A stretch of DNA of 38,425 nucleotides. It comes from Phenylobacterium sp. GTDB lineage: Bacteria > Pseudomonadota > Alphaproteobacteria > Caulobacterales > Caulobacteraceae. The translations under genes and the position numbers were made by a program. The notes below the pieces were generated by a model. It was not told the origin of the DNA and did no database searches. It worked only from the letters and a program-made list of their open reading frames with translations. This document shows positions 1 through 9,518 of this stretch, piece after piece; position 1 is the stretch's first letter, and each line of letters begins with the position of its first letter. The DNA lies in assembly GCF_004799395.1 (NCBI RefSeq), contig NZ_SSMZ01000124.1, positions 1 through 38,425 on the forward strand. Direction: 5' to 3'.

Positions 1-84
1 GCTCTCACGCCCCAAATCGACCTGCAGCCAGGCGAAAACACCTGCCGTCCGGTGGACAAGGCTCCCGAACTCATTGAAAAATAG
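1..84 (+). CDS. C-terminal fragment of an unidentified CDS (…LTPQIDLQPGENTCRPVDKAPELIEK*)
   Basis: Frame +1 is open from base 1 to TAG at 82-84; too short to identify. Confidence 0.35.
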   Translation, partial: ALTPQIDLQPGENTCRPVDKAPELIEK

Positions 85-106
85 CCGTTTATGGACAGAA
101 ACTAGC

Positions 107-1006
107 CTAGGGCAGCGCCGCCACGAAGGCCCGGACCACCGCCGCCGAATTGTCCGAAGCGAGCTGGAAGAAGGTCATGGCCTGGTTCGCCCCGGGGTCG
201 CCGCCGGCCAGGTCCGAGAGACTGCGGAAGGCGATGAAGGGCATGCCATTGACCAGCGCCACCTGCGCCACCGCCGCGCTCTCCATATCCAGGACCTTCG
301 CGGAGAAGGTCGAATAGGCCCAGGCCCGCAGGGCGGCGTTGTCGACGAAGGCCTGGCCGGAGACCCCGTTTCCGCCGACCACCACATGAGGCGATGACTT
401 CAGGCACAGGCCAGCCGCCGTGCAGCGCTTCAAGGCCACCCCGCTGGCCACGCGTCGCGCCACGGCGATCAGCGCGGGATCGGCCGGGAACCACTGGCGG
501 GCCTCCGGCGCGCCCGGCGCGCGAAGCACCTCGACCGCCTTGGGATACATCATCCCGAACGGCGCCCCGGTCAGCGGCTCGCCCGGCGGCGGGGCGTAGT
601 GGCCGGGCGTGTCCTCCCGGGCCATGACGCTTTCCAGGTACTGGCCCCATTGATCCGGCGCCACCACGTCGCCCACATCGAGGCTCGGGTCCACCCCACC
701 GGCGATGCCGGAAAACACGATGCGGCTGACATGGAACCGGTCCAGCGCGCGCTGGGTGGTCATGGCCGCGTTGACCATGCTCATGCCGGAGAGGAACAGG
801 ACCACCGGCTTGCCCTCAAGGATGCCGGTCGTGAACACGGTCCCGGCGAGGGTGACGGTGTGTTTGTCGGTGGTGGCCGCTTCCAGGGCGATGAGTTCGG
901 GGGCGAAGGCTGAGACGACGGCGGTGCGTGGCACGGCGTCGTCCGCGGCGCGGGCCGAGGTCGCGAGGGCGGCGAAGAGGGCGAGGAGAGCTAGGCTGAG
1001 GCGCAT
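107..1006 (-). CDS. Exported MTA/SAH nucleosidase-like (PNP_UDP family) protein
   Basis: ORF 299 aa; N-terminal signal peptide (MRLSLALLALFAALATSARA); FSGIAGGVDPSLDVGDVV and SFSAKVLDMESAAVAQVA resemble the nucleoside phosphorylase/MTAN fold motifs. Confidence 0.8.
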   Translation of the reverse strand: MRLSLALLALFAALATSARAADDAVPRTAVVSAFAPELIALEAATTDKHTVTLAGTVFTTGILEGKPVVLFLSGMSMVNAAMTTQRALDRFHVSRIVFSGIAGGVDPSLDVGDVVAPDQWGQYLESVMAREDTPGHYAPPPGEPLTGAPFGMMYPKAVEVLRAPGAPEARQWFPADPALIAVARRVASGVALKRCTAAGLCLKSSPHVVVGGNGVSGQAFVDNAALRAWAYSTFSAKVLDMESAAVAQVALVNGMPFIAFRSLSDLAGGDPGANQAMTFFQLASDNSAAVVRAFVAALP

Positions 1007-1080
1007 GGGTGGAGCTTAGCTGCAACAGCGGCGTGGCGCTGAGTGCAGAATGGTCGCCAAGGTTCAAGCGAGGTCTGGCG

Positions 1081-1233
1081 CTCAAAAACCTCCCCCGCGC
1101 AGCGGGCGGAGGGGACCGCGAAGCGGCGGAGGGGGCGCTGCCGGTCCACCGAACCCACAGCACGGCGCCAACGCCCCTCCAGCCCTCCGGGCCACCTCCC
1201 CCGAACGCTGCCGTAAACGGGGGAGGTTTTGAG
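1081..1233. repeat. Palindromic intergenic repeat with inverted ends CTCAAAA(A)CCTCCCCCG … CGGGGGAGGTTTTGAG
   Basis: Left end 1081-1097 and right end 1218-1233 are inverted repeats (one extra A on the left); internal GC hairpins; no credible CDS. Confidence 0.7.
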
Positions 1234-1341
1234 GCGTGACATAGCCCACTCTCTGGCGTGGGAAATGCCCTAAAACCTCATGGCGAGATTGGCTCTTGGG
1301 CTTCGTGGACTTAAGGGTTGGGGTATTCGCGGCGGCTCGAG

Positions 1342-2598
1342 CTACAGCGCCTCGCCCCGCAGCAACCTCGGCAAATCCCCCATCGCCCCGCCCGCCTCGG
1401 TCATGAAGAACCGCCGCGCGGGCCCGATGCGGTTCACCGCCGCCATGCCCGCGCCTCTGGCCAGCCGCAGCAGCGGATGGTCGTTGGAGAACAAGCGCAC
1501 AAACGCGTCCATCCCGGCGCTTAAGGTCACGGTGTCGAACCTCCGCCAAGCGGCGTAGCGCTCCAGCACCGCCTCCGAGCCGATGTCCTCGCCCAGGCGC
1601 ATCGCCTCGACCAGCACTTCAGCGAGGGCGGCTGCGCCCTTCAGGCCGAGGTTCAGGCCCTGGCCGGCGATGGGGTGGACGCCGTGGGCGGCGTCGCCCA
1701 ACAGGGCCGCGCGGGGCGCGGTGAAGCGTTCGGCCAGCTGCAGGCTCAAGGGATAGGTGAAGACCGGCCCCTCGACGCGGACCTCGCCGAGATAGTCGCC
1801 GAAGCGGCGGTCGAGGTGGGCCTGGAAGATTTCCGGCCGGGCGGTCTTCAGCGCGGCGCCCCGGGCGCGGCTCTCGGTCCAGACCAGGCTCGCCCGGTTG
1901 CCGGTCAACGGCAGGATCGCGAAGGGGCCGCCGGGCAGGAAATATTCGTGCGCCACGCCCTCGTGCGGCTTCTCCAGGCGCACGGTCGCGACCACGCCGG
2001 TCTGCGGATAGTCCCAGCCGATGGCGCCGATCTTGGCCTCGGTGCGGATCACCGAGCCGCGGCCCTCGGCGCCCACGGCGACCGGCGCGCGCAGAGTCCG
2101 GCCGTCGGCCAGGGTCACCACCGCCTCGCGGGCGCCGAAGGCGGCGCTCGCCACCTTGGCCGGCGCCAGGACCGTGATGCCGGCCTCCAGGATCGCCTGG
2201 GCCAGCGCGGCGCGGATGCGGCGGTTCTCCAGCAGGTAGCCAAGGGGCTCGCCGTCGGAGCTGTCCGCGATCTCGGCGCTGTCGAACCGGAGGAAGAATG
2301 GGCTGGCCGGGCCGGAGGCGGCGCCGGGCGTCGAGCCGTCGGTGACCAGGATCTGCTCGATCCGCTGGACGTGGGGGGCCAGCGCCTCGCCGACCCCCAG
2401 CGCGCGCCACTGGCGGAAGGCGGCGTAGGCGATGGCCGAGGCGCGTCCATCGAATGTCGGAGCCACCTGACTGTCGAACGCGACCGGGTCGATCAGGACC
2501 GGCTTCAAACCGGCCTGGTTCAGCGCCAGCGCTAGGGTCGCGCCGGCGATGCCGGCTCCGGCGATGATGACGTCCACGTCCTGGGCGGCGTCAGCCAT
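1342..2598 (-). CDS. UbiH/UbiF/COQ6-family FAD-dependent hydroxylase
   Basis: DVIIAGAGIAGATLALAL dinucleotide-binding motif; LLGDAAHGVHPIAGQGLNLGLKG motif typical of ubiquinone hydroxylases. Confidence 0.9.
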   Translation of the reverse strand: MADAAQDVDVIIAGAGIAGATLALALNQAGLKPVLIDPVAFDSQVAPTFDGRASAIAYAAFRQWRALGVGEALAPHVQRIEQILVTDGSTPGAASGPASPFFLRFDSAEIADSSDGEPLGYLLENRRIRAALAQAILEAGITVLAPAKVASAAFGAREAVVTLADGRTLRAPVAVGAEGRGSVIRTEAKIGAIGWDYPQTGVVATVRLEKPHEGVAHEYFLPGGPFAILPLTGNRASLVWTESRARGAALKTARPEIFQAHLDRRFGDYLGEVRVEGPVFTYPLSLQLAERFTAPRAALLGDAAHGVHPIAGQGLNLGLKGAAALAEVLVEAMRLGEDIGSEAVLERYAAWRRFDTVTLSAGMDAFVRLFSNDHPLLRLARGAGMAAVNRIGPARRFFMTEAGGAMGDLPRLLRGEAL

Positions 2599-2601
2599 GG
2601 C

Positions 2602-3423
2602 TCAGCCTTCTCCGGCCTCGTCTTCGCGGAAGCCCATGATGTGGAAACCGGCGTCCACGTGGATCACCTCGCCTGTGGTCGACAAGCCCAGGTCCGACAA
2701 CAGCCACAGCGCCGCGCCAGCGACGCCCTCCATGGAGGTATCCTCCTGCATGGCCGAGAGCGCGCGGCCCTTGGCCAGCATGCCGCGACCGCCGGAGATG
2801 CCGGCGAGTGACAAGGTCTTCATCGCGCCGGGCGACATGGCGTTGACCCGGATGCCCCTGGGCCCCAAGTCGCGGGCGGCGTAGCGCACCGCCGCTTCCA
2901 GCGCCGCCTTGGCGACGCCCATGGTGTTGTAGTTCGGAATCGCCCGCTCGGAGCCCATGTAGGTCAGGGTCAGGATCGACCCACCGGTATCTGGCATCAG
3001 GGCCGCGGCGCGCCGCGCGCAGTCCACGAAACTGAACGCCGAGACGTCCATCGCCCGCAGGAACCCCTCGCGGGTGGTGTTCTCCACGAAGCTGCCCTTC
3101 AGCTCGTCCCGGTTTGCGAAGGCGATAGCGTGGAGGAAGAAATCGATCTGGCCGAACGCCTTCTCGACGACGCCGAAGGCTGAATCCATGGCCGCGTCGT
3201 CCGTGACATCGACCGGCGCCAGCACCTTGACCCCGATGCTCTCTGCCAGCGGCTCGACCCGGCGCTCCATGCCCGGCAGATGCAGGAAGGCCATCTCGGC
3301 GCCCTGCGCGGCCAGCTGGCTGGCGATGCCCCAGGCGATCGACTGGTGGTTGGCGACGCCGGTGATCACCCCGCGCTTGCCGCGCATGAGTTCGCCTTTG
3401 GGCATTTGATAGTCTTCGGCCAC
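2602..3423 (-). CDS. fabI: Enoyl-[acyl-carrier-protein] reductase (NADH)
   Basis: GVITGVANHQSIAWGIA, YNTMGVAK (Y-x6-K), VNAMSPGAMKTLSLAGI; typical FabI. Confidence 0.92.
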   Translation of the reverse strand: MAEDYQMPKGELMRGKRGVITGVANHQSIAWGIASQLAAQGAEMAFLHLPGMERRVEPLAESIGVKVLAPVDVTDDAAMDSAFGVVEKAFGQIDFFLHAIAFANRDELKGSFVENTTREGFLRAMDVSAFSFVDCARRAAALMPDTGGSILTLTYMGSERAIPNYNTMGVAKAALEAAVRYAARDLGPRGIRVNAMSPGAMKTLSLAGISGGRGMLAKGRALSAMQEDTSMEGVAGAALWLLSDLGLSTTGEVIHVDAGFHIMGFREDEAGEG

Positions 3424-3580
3424 GCGGCGTCTCCCTTCGCTTTGGGTCGTCGAGGCCGGTTTGTGGACGGGGCCGGGGCGAAGGGCAAGCGGCCGTGATG
3501 CAGGTCTGGGTCTTCAATTCGTCGCCCGGCTGGGCGTATGACGTGGGATCGGACCACCGGAGAGAGCCAAAGACCCCCGG

Positions 3581-5353
3581 ATGATCGACGTTCCCTTCGT
3601 CACTTCCCCGCGGCGCGCGCCGATGCGGCTGCTGACGGCGCTCCGGCGGCGGATGCGGACCAGCGAGCTGTGGCTGATCGCACTGGCGGTGCTGGTCGGC
3701 GCGGCGGCGGGCCTGCTGGCGGTGATCCAGGCGGGCCTGGCGCATGGGCTGCAGTCGCTGCTCTACGGAATCAAGTTCGACGAGCGGCTGAGTGCTGCGG
3801 CGCAGATCGCGCCGCTCACCGCCGTGTGGCTCGCCGCCGGGGGCCTGGTTCTGGGCGGCTTCACCTGGCTGGTGCAGCGCCGGCGCTCCACCTTGGTGGA
3901 CGTGGTCGAGGCCAATGCGCTCTACGGCGGCGTGCTGGGCCTGGTCGACAGCCTGATCGTCTGCGCCCAGACCGTGCTCTCCAACGGCGTCGGGGCCTCG
4001 GTGGGGCTGGAGGCGGCCTATGCTCAGGCTGGCGGCGCGGCCGCCTCCTGGGCCGGGCGACAGATGAAGCTGCGCCGCCATGACATGCGCATTCTGCTGG
4101 GCGCGGGCGCGGGCGCCGCAATCGGGGCGGCTTTCGGAGCGCCGTTGACCGGCGCCTTCTACGCCTTCGAGATCGTCATCGGCTCCTACACGCCCTCGGC
4201 CATCGCTCCAGTGGCGGCGGCCTGCCTGACCAGTGTGATGGTCGCCAAGGCCATTGGCGCGCCGCCCTATTCCATCGAGATCGCCGCCCAGAACACGCCG
4301 GACGCCCTGGGCTACGCCCTCTATTCGGGCCTGGGCCTGATCTGCGCCCTGATCGGGGTGGCGATCATGCGCCTGGTGGCGGTGGCTGATCGGCTGGTTC
4401 GGGCTTCCCCCATACCCATGGTCCTGCGGCCCGCCGTGGGCGGCCTGCTGCTGGGCGTGCTGGCGGTGATCTCGCCGCAGACCTTGTCGGCCGGTCACGG
4501 GGCGCTGCACCTGGACCTGGCTGTGGGCGTGCCCCTGGCGATCCTGGCCATCGTCCTGGCGCTGAAGACGCTGGCCTCGGTGATCTCGCTCGGCTTCGGC
4601 TTCCGAGGCGGCCTGTTCTTCGCCTCGCTGTTCCTCGGAACCTTGGTCGGGCAGCTCTATGCCGGCGCCGCCGACTTCGCCTCCATCGAGAGGCTGAGCC
4701 CGGAGAACGCCGCGCTCGTCGGCATGGGCGCCCTGGCGGTCACCGTGGTCGGGGGCCCGCTGACCATGAGTTTCCTGGTGCTGGAGACCACCCGCGATTT
4801 CGGCGTCGCCGCCGCGACCTTGGCCGCCACTCTGATCGCCTCAACCGTAGTGCGCGAGCGGTTCGGCTATTCCTTCTCCACCTGGCGGCTGCACCTGCGC
4901 GGCGAGACCATCCGCTCGGCCCGCGACGTTGGCTGGATGCGCACACTCACCGCCGGCAAGATGATGCGTAAGGACCCGCCCACCGCGCCGGCCGCAATCA
5001 CCCTAACCGAATTCCGCCGGCGCTATCCCTTGGGCTCGACCCAGCGGGTGCTGCTGGTCGATGACCTGGGCGGCTATGTGGGTGTGATGGTCACCGCCAG
5101 CGCTTACGCCGACGGGCTCGACCTGGAGGCGCTCGCCGAGAGCCTGGCGGTCAGCCGCGATGATACGTTATCGCCAGAAATGAGCATCGAGGCGGTGATG
5201 CGCGCTTTCGAAACCACCGAGACCGACGAACTTGCCGTCGTCGGGCCTGAAGGCGAGGTGTTGGGCCTGCTGGCCGAGGCCTACGTCACCCGGCGCTACG
5301 CCAGCGAACTGGAGAAGCAGCAACTCGACCTCTACGGCGAGGGCAAGGACTGA
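3581..5353 (+). CDS. ClC-family chloride channel/transporter-like protein, divergent, with C-terminal extension
   Basis: 590 aa polytopic protein; GASVGLEAAYAQAG, LTGAFYAFEIV, GFRGGLFFASLFLGTLVG align with ClC motifs. Start could be 3623 (MRLLTAL). Confidence 0.85.
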   Translation: MIDVPFVTSPRRAPMRLLTALRRRMRTSELWLIALAVLVGAAAGLLAVIQAGLAHGLQSLLYGIKFDERLSAAAQIAPLTAVWLAAGGLVLGGFTWLVQRRRSTLVDVVEANALYGGVLGLVDSLIVCAQTVLSNGVGASVGLEAAYAQAGGAAASWAGRQMKLRRHDMRILLGAGAGAAIGAAFGAPLTGAFYAFEIVIGSYTPSAIAPVAAACLTSVMVAKAIGAPPYSIEIAAQNTPDALGYALYSGLGLICALIGVAIMRLVAVADRLVRASPIPMVLRPAVGGLLLGVLAVISPQTLSAGHGALHLDLAVGVPLAILAIVLALKTLASVISLGFGFRGGLFFASLFLGTLVGQLYAGAADFASIERLSPENAALVGMGALAVTVVGGPLTMSFLVLETTRDFGVAAATLAATLIASTVVRERFGYSFSTWRLHLRGETIRSARDVGWMRTLTAGKMMRKDPPTAPAAITLTEFRRRYPLGSTQRVLLVDDLGGYVGVMVTASAYADGLDLEALAESLAVSRDDTLSPEMSIEAVMRAFETTETDELAVVGPEGEVLGLLAEAYVTRRYASELEKQQLDLYGEGKD

Positions 5354-5366
5354 TGCCGCGCGGCGC

Positions 5367-6578
5367 TCAGACCCGGGCCATCACAAGACAGCCGTTGGTC
5401 CCGCCGAAGCCAAACGAGTTGCTCATCACCGTCTCGAGCGGCCGGTCGGCGCGTTCGCGCAGGATCGGCAAGTCGGCGAATTCGGGGTCGAGGTTGTCGA
5501 TGTTGGCGCTCTCGGCGGCGAAGCCGTTGTTCATCATCAGGAGGCAGTAGATCGCCTCCTGGGCGCCGGCCGCGCCCAGGCTGTGCCCCGTCAGCGACTT
5601 GGTGGACGAGATCAGCGGCGGCTTCGCGCCGAACACCTCGCGCACCGCGGTCATCTCGCGGGAATCGCCCACCGGCGTCGAGGTGCCGTGCGGGTTCAGG
5701 TAGTCGATGGGCCGTCCGCCGATGGTCGACATGGCGATCTTCATGCAGCGCACCGCGCCCTCGCCCGATGGCGCGACCATATCGTAGCCGTCGGAGTTGG
5801 CCGCGTAGCCGATGATCTCGCCGTAGATCTTCGCGCCGCGGGCCTTGGCGTGCTCGTACTCCTCCAGCACGACGATGGCGCCGCCGCCGGCGATCACGAA
5901 GCCGTCGCGGTCCTTGTCGTAGGCGCGGCTCGCCACGGCCGGTGTCGCGTTAAAGTTGGAGCTCATGGCGCCCATGGCGTCGAACATGACGCTCAAGGTC
6001 CAGTCCAGCTCTTCGACGCCGCCCGCGAAGACGATGTCCTGCTTGCCCATGAGGATCTGCTCATAGCCCACGCCGATGCAGTGGGCCGAGGTGGCGCAGG
6101 CCGAGGAGATTGAGAAGTTCAAGCCCTTGATCTTGAACCAAGTGGCCAGCACGGCGCTGGCGCCGGAGCTCATCGCCTTGGGCACGGCGAAGGGGCCGAC
6201 GCGCTTGGGGCCCTTGGAGCGGGTGATCTCCGCGGCCTCCACGATGGCGCGGGTCGAGGGCCCGCCGGAGCCGACGATCAGGCCCGTGCGCTCATGGGAA
6301 ACCTCGGCCTCTTCCAGGCCGCTATCGGCGATCGCCTGCTCCATGGCGATGTGGCCGAAGGCCGTGCCTTGGGCGAGGAACCGCGCAGCGCGGCGGTCGA
6401 CCATGGATTCCCAGTCGATCTGCGGCTTGGCGTGCACCTGGCAGCGGAAGCCCAACTCGGCATATTCCAGGGCGGCAGTGAGGCCCGACTTCGCCTCGCG
6501 CAAAGAGGCGAGCACCTCGTTGGCGTTGTTGCCGATCGAGGAGACGACACCCATCCCGGTGACGACTACGCGCCGCAT
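5367..6578 (-). CDS. fabB: 3-oxoacyl-ACP synthase I (beta-ketoacyl-ACP synthase)
   Basis: [12 protein letters not shown] active-site Cys, [11 protein letters not shown] and [15 protein letters not shown] His motifs. Confidence 0.95.
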   Translation of the reverse strand: MRRVVVTGMGVVSSIGNNANEVLASLREAKSGLTAALEYAELGFRCQVHAKPQIDWESMVDRRAARFLAQGTAFGHIAMEQAIADSGLEEAEVSHERTGLIVGSGGPSTRAIVEAAEITRSKGPKRVGPFAVPKAMSSGASAVLATWFKIKGLNFSISSACATSAHCIGVGYEQILMGKQDIVFAGGVEELDWTLSVMFDAMGAMSSNFNATPAVASRAYDKDRDGFVIAGGGAIVVLEEYEHAKARGAKIYGEIIGYAANSDGYDMVAPSGEGAVRCMKIAMSTIGGRPIDYLNPHGTSTPVGDSREMTAVREVFGAKPPLISSTKSLTGHSLGAAGAQEAIYCLLMMNNGFAAESANIDNLDPEFADLPILRERADRPLETVMSNSFGFGGTNGCLVMARV

Positions 6579-6596
6579 TCCTGATCTCCCGATCCG

Positions 6597-7112
6597 TCAG
6601 GTCCGCTGGAATAGACCGACGCGAAGGTCGGCCGCCGTATAGATGGGCGTTCCGTCGGCTTCCAGAACCCCGTCGCCGATTCCCATCACAAGGCGTCGGT
6701 TGATGACACGCTTCATATCGACCTTGTAGGTGACTTTTGTGATCGATGTCGTCACTTCGCCCGCGAACCTGGCCTCGCCGCAGCCGAGCGCGCGACCGCG
6801 GCCCTTGCCGCCGATCCAGCCCAGATAGAAGCCGACCAACTGCCAGAGCGCGTCGAGGCCCAGGCTGCCCGGCATGACCGGGTCGCCGATGAAATGGCAC
6901 TTGAAGAACCAGAGGTCCGGATTGATGTCGAACTCCGCCTCGATGTAGCCCTTGCCGTGGGCTCCGCCGTCGTCGTTGATCTGGGTGATCCGGTCGAACA
7001 GCAACATCGGCGGCGACGGAAGTTGGGCGTTCCCCGGCCCGAACATCTCGGCGCGCGCGCACGTCATCAGCTCTTCGAAGCTGTACTGGCTCTTGGCTGT
7101 GGGGTGCGTCAT
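6597..7112 (-). CDS. fabA: 3-hydroxydecanoyl-ACP dehydratase/isomerase
   Basis: [28 protein letters not shown] is characteristic of FabA; start trimmed to [16 protein letters not shown]. Confidence 0.93.
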   Translation of the reverse strand: MTHPTAKSQYSFEELMTCARAEMFGPGNAQLPSPPMLLFDRITQINDDGGAHGKGYIEAEFDINPDLWFFKCHFIGDPVMPGSLGLDALWQLVGFYLGWIGGKGRGRALGCGEARFAGEVTTSITKVTYKVDMKRVINRRLVMGIGDGVLEADGTPIYTAADLRVGLFQRT

Positions 7113-7187
7113 CGAACCGTCCGTATCCTCAAGGGCGCCCGGCGTAGCAGAGCCGCATCCGGCGCTCAATAACGCGCAACGGTCCCG

Positions 7188-7733
7188 CTAGTGGCACTGC
7201 GGCGTGTCGGTGGTGCCCCAGAGCGCGCCTTCGCGCACCCAGCCGGAGGCATGATCGGCCTTCACCTTGCACCAGCCCTTGTCGCAATGGTCCAGGCCGG
7301 CGAGGGCGCGGGAGTTCAAATAGGCCGCCGCCTTGAAGCCATCCTTCGGCCGCTTGAGGAGGGGCACGGCCTGGGACGTGGTGTTCATGGTCATCCGCCG
7401 CCCGTCGGTGACGCGCTTGTGCACCCAGGCGAGCGTTCCCTCCGGGTCGCAGACGCGCCGCCACTCGCTGGTCTCGGCCACCACCTGTAGCGGCAGGCCG
7501 CGCACGCGGTAGACGAACAGCAGTTTGTGGTCGTCGCCAGGTCCGGCGCGAGCGTTGACCTTGTCGAATTTCAGCGACACGTAGCGCGGCACCGGCATCC
7601 CTGAAGGTGTCTGGCGTTCGGGCGCGGCGGCGGTCGTCAGCACGCCGACAGCGGCCAGCAGACCTAGAGCCGCGCTTTTCAGCAGCAGCCCCTTCGGTCC
7701 CAGCCTTTTCTGCGCGTCGCCTTGGCCGCCCAT
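7188..7733 (-). CDS. Exported bacterial SH3-domain protein
   Basis: YVSLKFDKVNARAGPGDDHKLLFVYRVRGLPLQVVAETSEWRRV… bacterial SH3 pattern, hydrophobic N-terminus. Confidence 0.82.
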   Translation of the reverse strand: MGGQGDAQKRLGPKGLLLKSAALGLLAAVGVLTTAAAPERQTPSGMPVPRYVSLKFDKVNARAGPGDDHKLLFVYRVRGLPLQVVAETSEWRRVCDPEGTLAWVHKRVTDGRRMTMNTTSQAVPLLKRPKDGFKAAAYLNSRALAGLDHCDKGWCKVKADHASGWVREGALWGTTDTPQCH

Positions 7734-7829
7734 GGAGCCTTTGATACAGATTCAAACAACAGGACGCGCCGGTGAAGCGGCGTCAAGGAAACGCCCCCTC
7801 TTCACGTCACCCCCAATTTCAAGACACCC

Positions 7830-8816
7830 ATGGCCGCCCGCAAGCCGAAAGTCATCGTCACCCGAAAACTCCCCGGCCCGGTGGAGACGCGGATGCGCGA
7901 ACTCTTCGACGCCGAACTGAACGACTCCGACGAGCCGTTCAGCCGCGCGCAGCTGGCCGACGCGCTCGGCCGCGCCGACGTGCTGGCGCCCACCATCACC
8001 GACAAGATCGACGCCACCCTCATCGAAAAAGCCGGGCCGCAGCTGAAACTGATCGCCAACTTCGGTGTCGGCATCGACCACATCGACGTCGCCGCGGCCA
8101 ACGCCAGGGGGATCGCTGTCACCAACACGCCGGGCGTGCTGACCGAGGACACCGCCGACTTGACCATGGCCCTGATCATGGCCGTCGCCCGCCGCATCGT
8201 CGAAGGCGCCAATGTCACGCAAGAGGGCGGTTTCCAAGGCTGGACTCCCACCTGGATGATGGGCCACCGGATCACCGGCAAGCGGCTCGGCATCATCGGC
8301 ATGGGCCGGATCGGCCAAGCGGTCGCCCGCCGCGCCAAGGCTTTCGGCCTGCAGATCCACTACCACAACCGCAAACCGGTCAGTTCGCGCATCGCCGAGG
8401 AGCTGGAGGCCACCTATTGGGAAAGCCTCGACCAGATGCTGGCGCGGATGGACATCGTCTCGGTCCATTCGCCGCACACGCCGGCCACCTATCACCTGCT
8501 TTCGGCGCGGCGGCTGAAACTGCTGCAGCCCCACGCCATCCTCATCAACACCGCCCGCGGCGAGATCATCGACGAGGGTGCGCTCGCCGACCTGTTGAGG
8601 GCCGGCGCCATCGCGGGCGCCGGCCTCGATGTCTTCGAGTTCGAACCCAAGATCAATCCGAAGCTCCTGGGCCTTCCCAACGCGGTCCTCCTGCCCCACC
8701 TCGGCTCGGCGACCATCGAGGGCCGCGTCGACATGGGCGAGAAAGTGATCATCAACATCCGCACCTGGATGGACGGCCACAAACCGCCCGACCGGGTGAT
8801 CCCGGCGATGATGTGA
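7830..8816 (+). CDS. D-isomer-specific 2-hydroxyacid dehydrogenase (glyoxylate/hydroxypyruvate reductase-like)
   Basis: GIIGMGRIGQAVARRAKAFG NAD-binding motif; LINTARGEIIDEGAL; VLLPHLGSAT. Confidence 0.9.
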   Translation: MAARKPKVIVTRKLPGPVETRMRELFDAELNDSDEPFSRAQLADALGRADVLAPTITDKIDATLIEKAGPQLKLIANFGVGIDHIDVAAANARGIAVTNTPGVLTEDTADLTMALIMAVARRIVEGANVTQEGGFQGWTPTWMMGHRITGKRLGIIGMGRIGQAVARRAKAFGLQIHYHNRKPVSSRIAEELEATYWESLDQMLARMDIVSVHSPHTPATYHLLSARRLKLLQPHAILINTARGEIIDEGALADLLRAGAIAGAGLDVFEFEPKINPKLLGLPNAVLLPHLGSATIEGRVDMGEKVIINIRTWMDGHKPPDRVIPAMM

Positions 8817-8827
8817 GCGCGAAGCAA

Positions 8828-8853
8828 GTCATCCCGGCGAAGGCCGGGATCCA
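8828..8853. repeat. REP-like palindrome GTC-ATCCCGGC-GAAG-GCCGGGAT-CCA
   Basis: Perfect 8-bp stem ATCCCGGC/GCCGGGAT (8831-8850) in the gap between convergent genes. Confidence 0.75.
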
Positions 8854-8864
8854 GATCGTGCCGG

Positions 8865-9518
8865 CTAGTCCAGGACCCGGATCATGCAAAGACCGTCCCA
8901 GCCCTTTGAGCCCACGGTCTGGACCGCGGTTGCGCTGACCCGCGGTTCGGCGGCGATCATCTCGAACATTCGCCGGATGCCCCGGATGTTGGCGTCGCCG
9001 GCGGGGTCGGCCACGCCGCCGCCGCGGACCACATTGTCGACGACGATCAACGAGCCCGGCCGGCTTAGCCTGAGCGCCCAGGCGAAATAGTCCGGGTTTG
9101 ACGCCTTGTCGGCGTCGATGAAGACCAGGTCGAAGGGCCCCGACAGGGTTGGCAGCAGGTCGACCGCCGCGCCAACCTTCACCTCGACCTGCGCCGCGAG
9201 CCCGGCGCGGGCGATGTTCTTTCGCGCCACCTCGGCGTGCCGGGCCTCGTACTCCAGCGTCACCAGCCGGCCGTTCGCTGGCAAGGCGCGAGCGAGCCAG
9301 ATCGTCGAGTAACCGCCGAGCGTGCCGATCTCGAGAATGCGTTCCGCGCCCAGCATCTGGGCCAGCAGCTGCAGCAGCTTGCCCTGATTGGGCGCGACCG
9401 CGATCGCCGGCAGGCCAGCCGCGGCGCTATCCGCCAGCGCCTGATTCAGCACCGGGTCGGGCGCCAGCAATGCGCCGACCATGTAATCGTCGACTTTCGT
9501 CCAATCCTGCTGGGTCAT
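8865..9518 (-). CDS. Class I SAM-dependent O-methyltransferase (COMT-like)
   Basis: MTQQDWTKVDDYM…; ILEIGTLGGYSTIWLARALP; DLVFIDADKASNPDYFAWAL; start trimmed to ATG at 9518, overlapping the upstream stop. Confidence 0.88.
   Translation of the reverse strand: MTQQDWTKVDDYMVGALLAPDPVLNQALADSAAAGLPAIAVAPNQGKLLQLLAQMLGAERILEIGTLGGYSTIWLARALPANGRLVTLEYEARHAEVARKNIARAGLAAQVEVKVGAAVDLLPTLSGPFDLVFIDADKASNPDYFAWALRLSRPGSLIVVDNVVRGGGVADPAGDANIRGIRRMFEMIAAEPRVSATAVQTVGSKGWDGLCMIRVLD

Noticed and set aside
2591-4510. 639-aa minus-strand ORF
   Set aside because: Overlaps fabI out of frame and lies antisense to the ClC gene; low-complexity R/Q/H/G-rich translation typical of GC-rich shadow ORFs.
7752-8780. 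342-aa minus-strand ORF
   Set aside because: Antisense to the 2-hydroxyacid dehydrogenase, which has clear family motifs.
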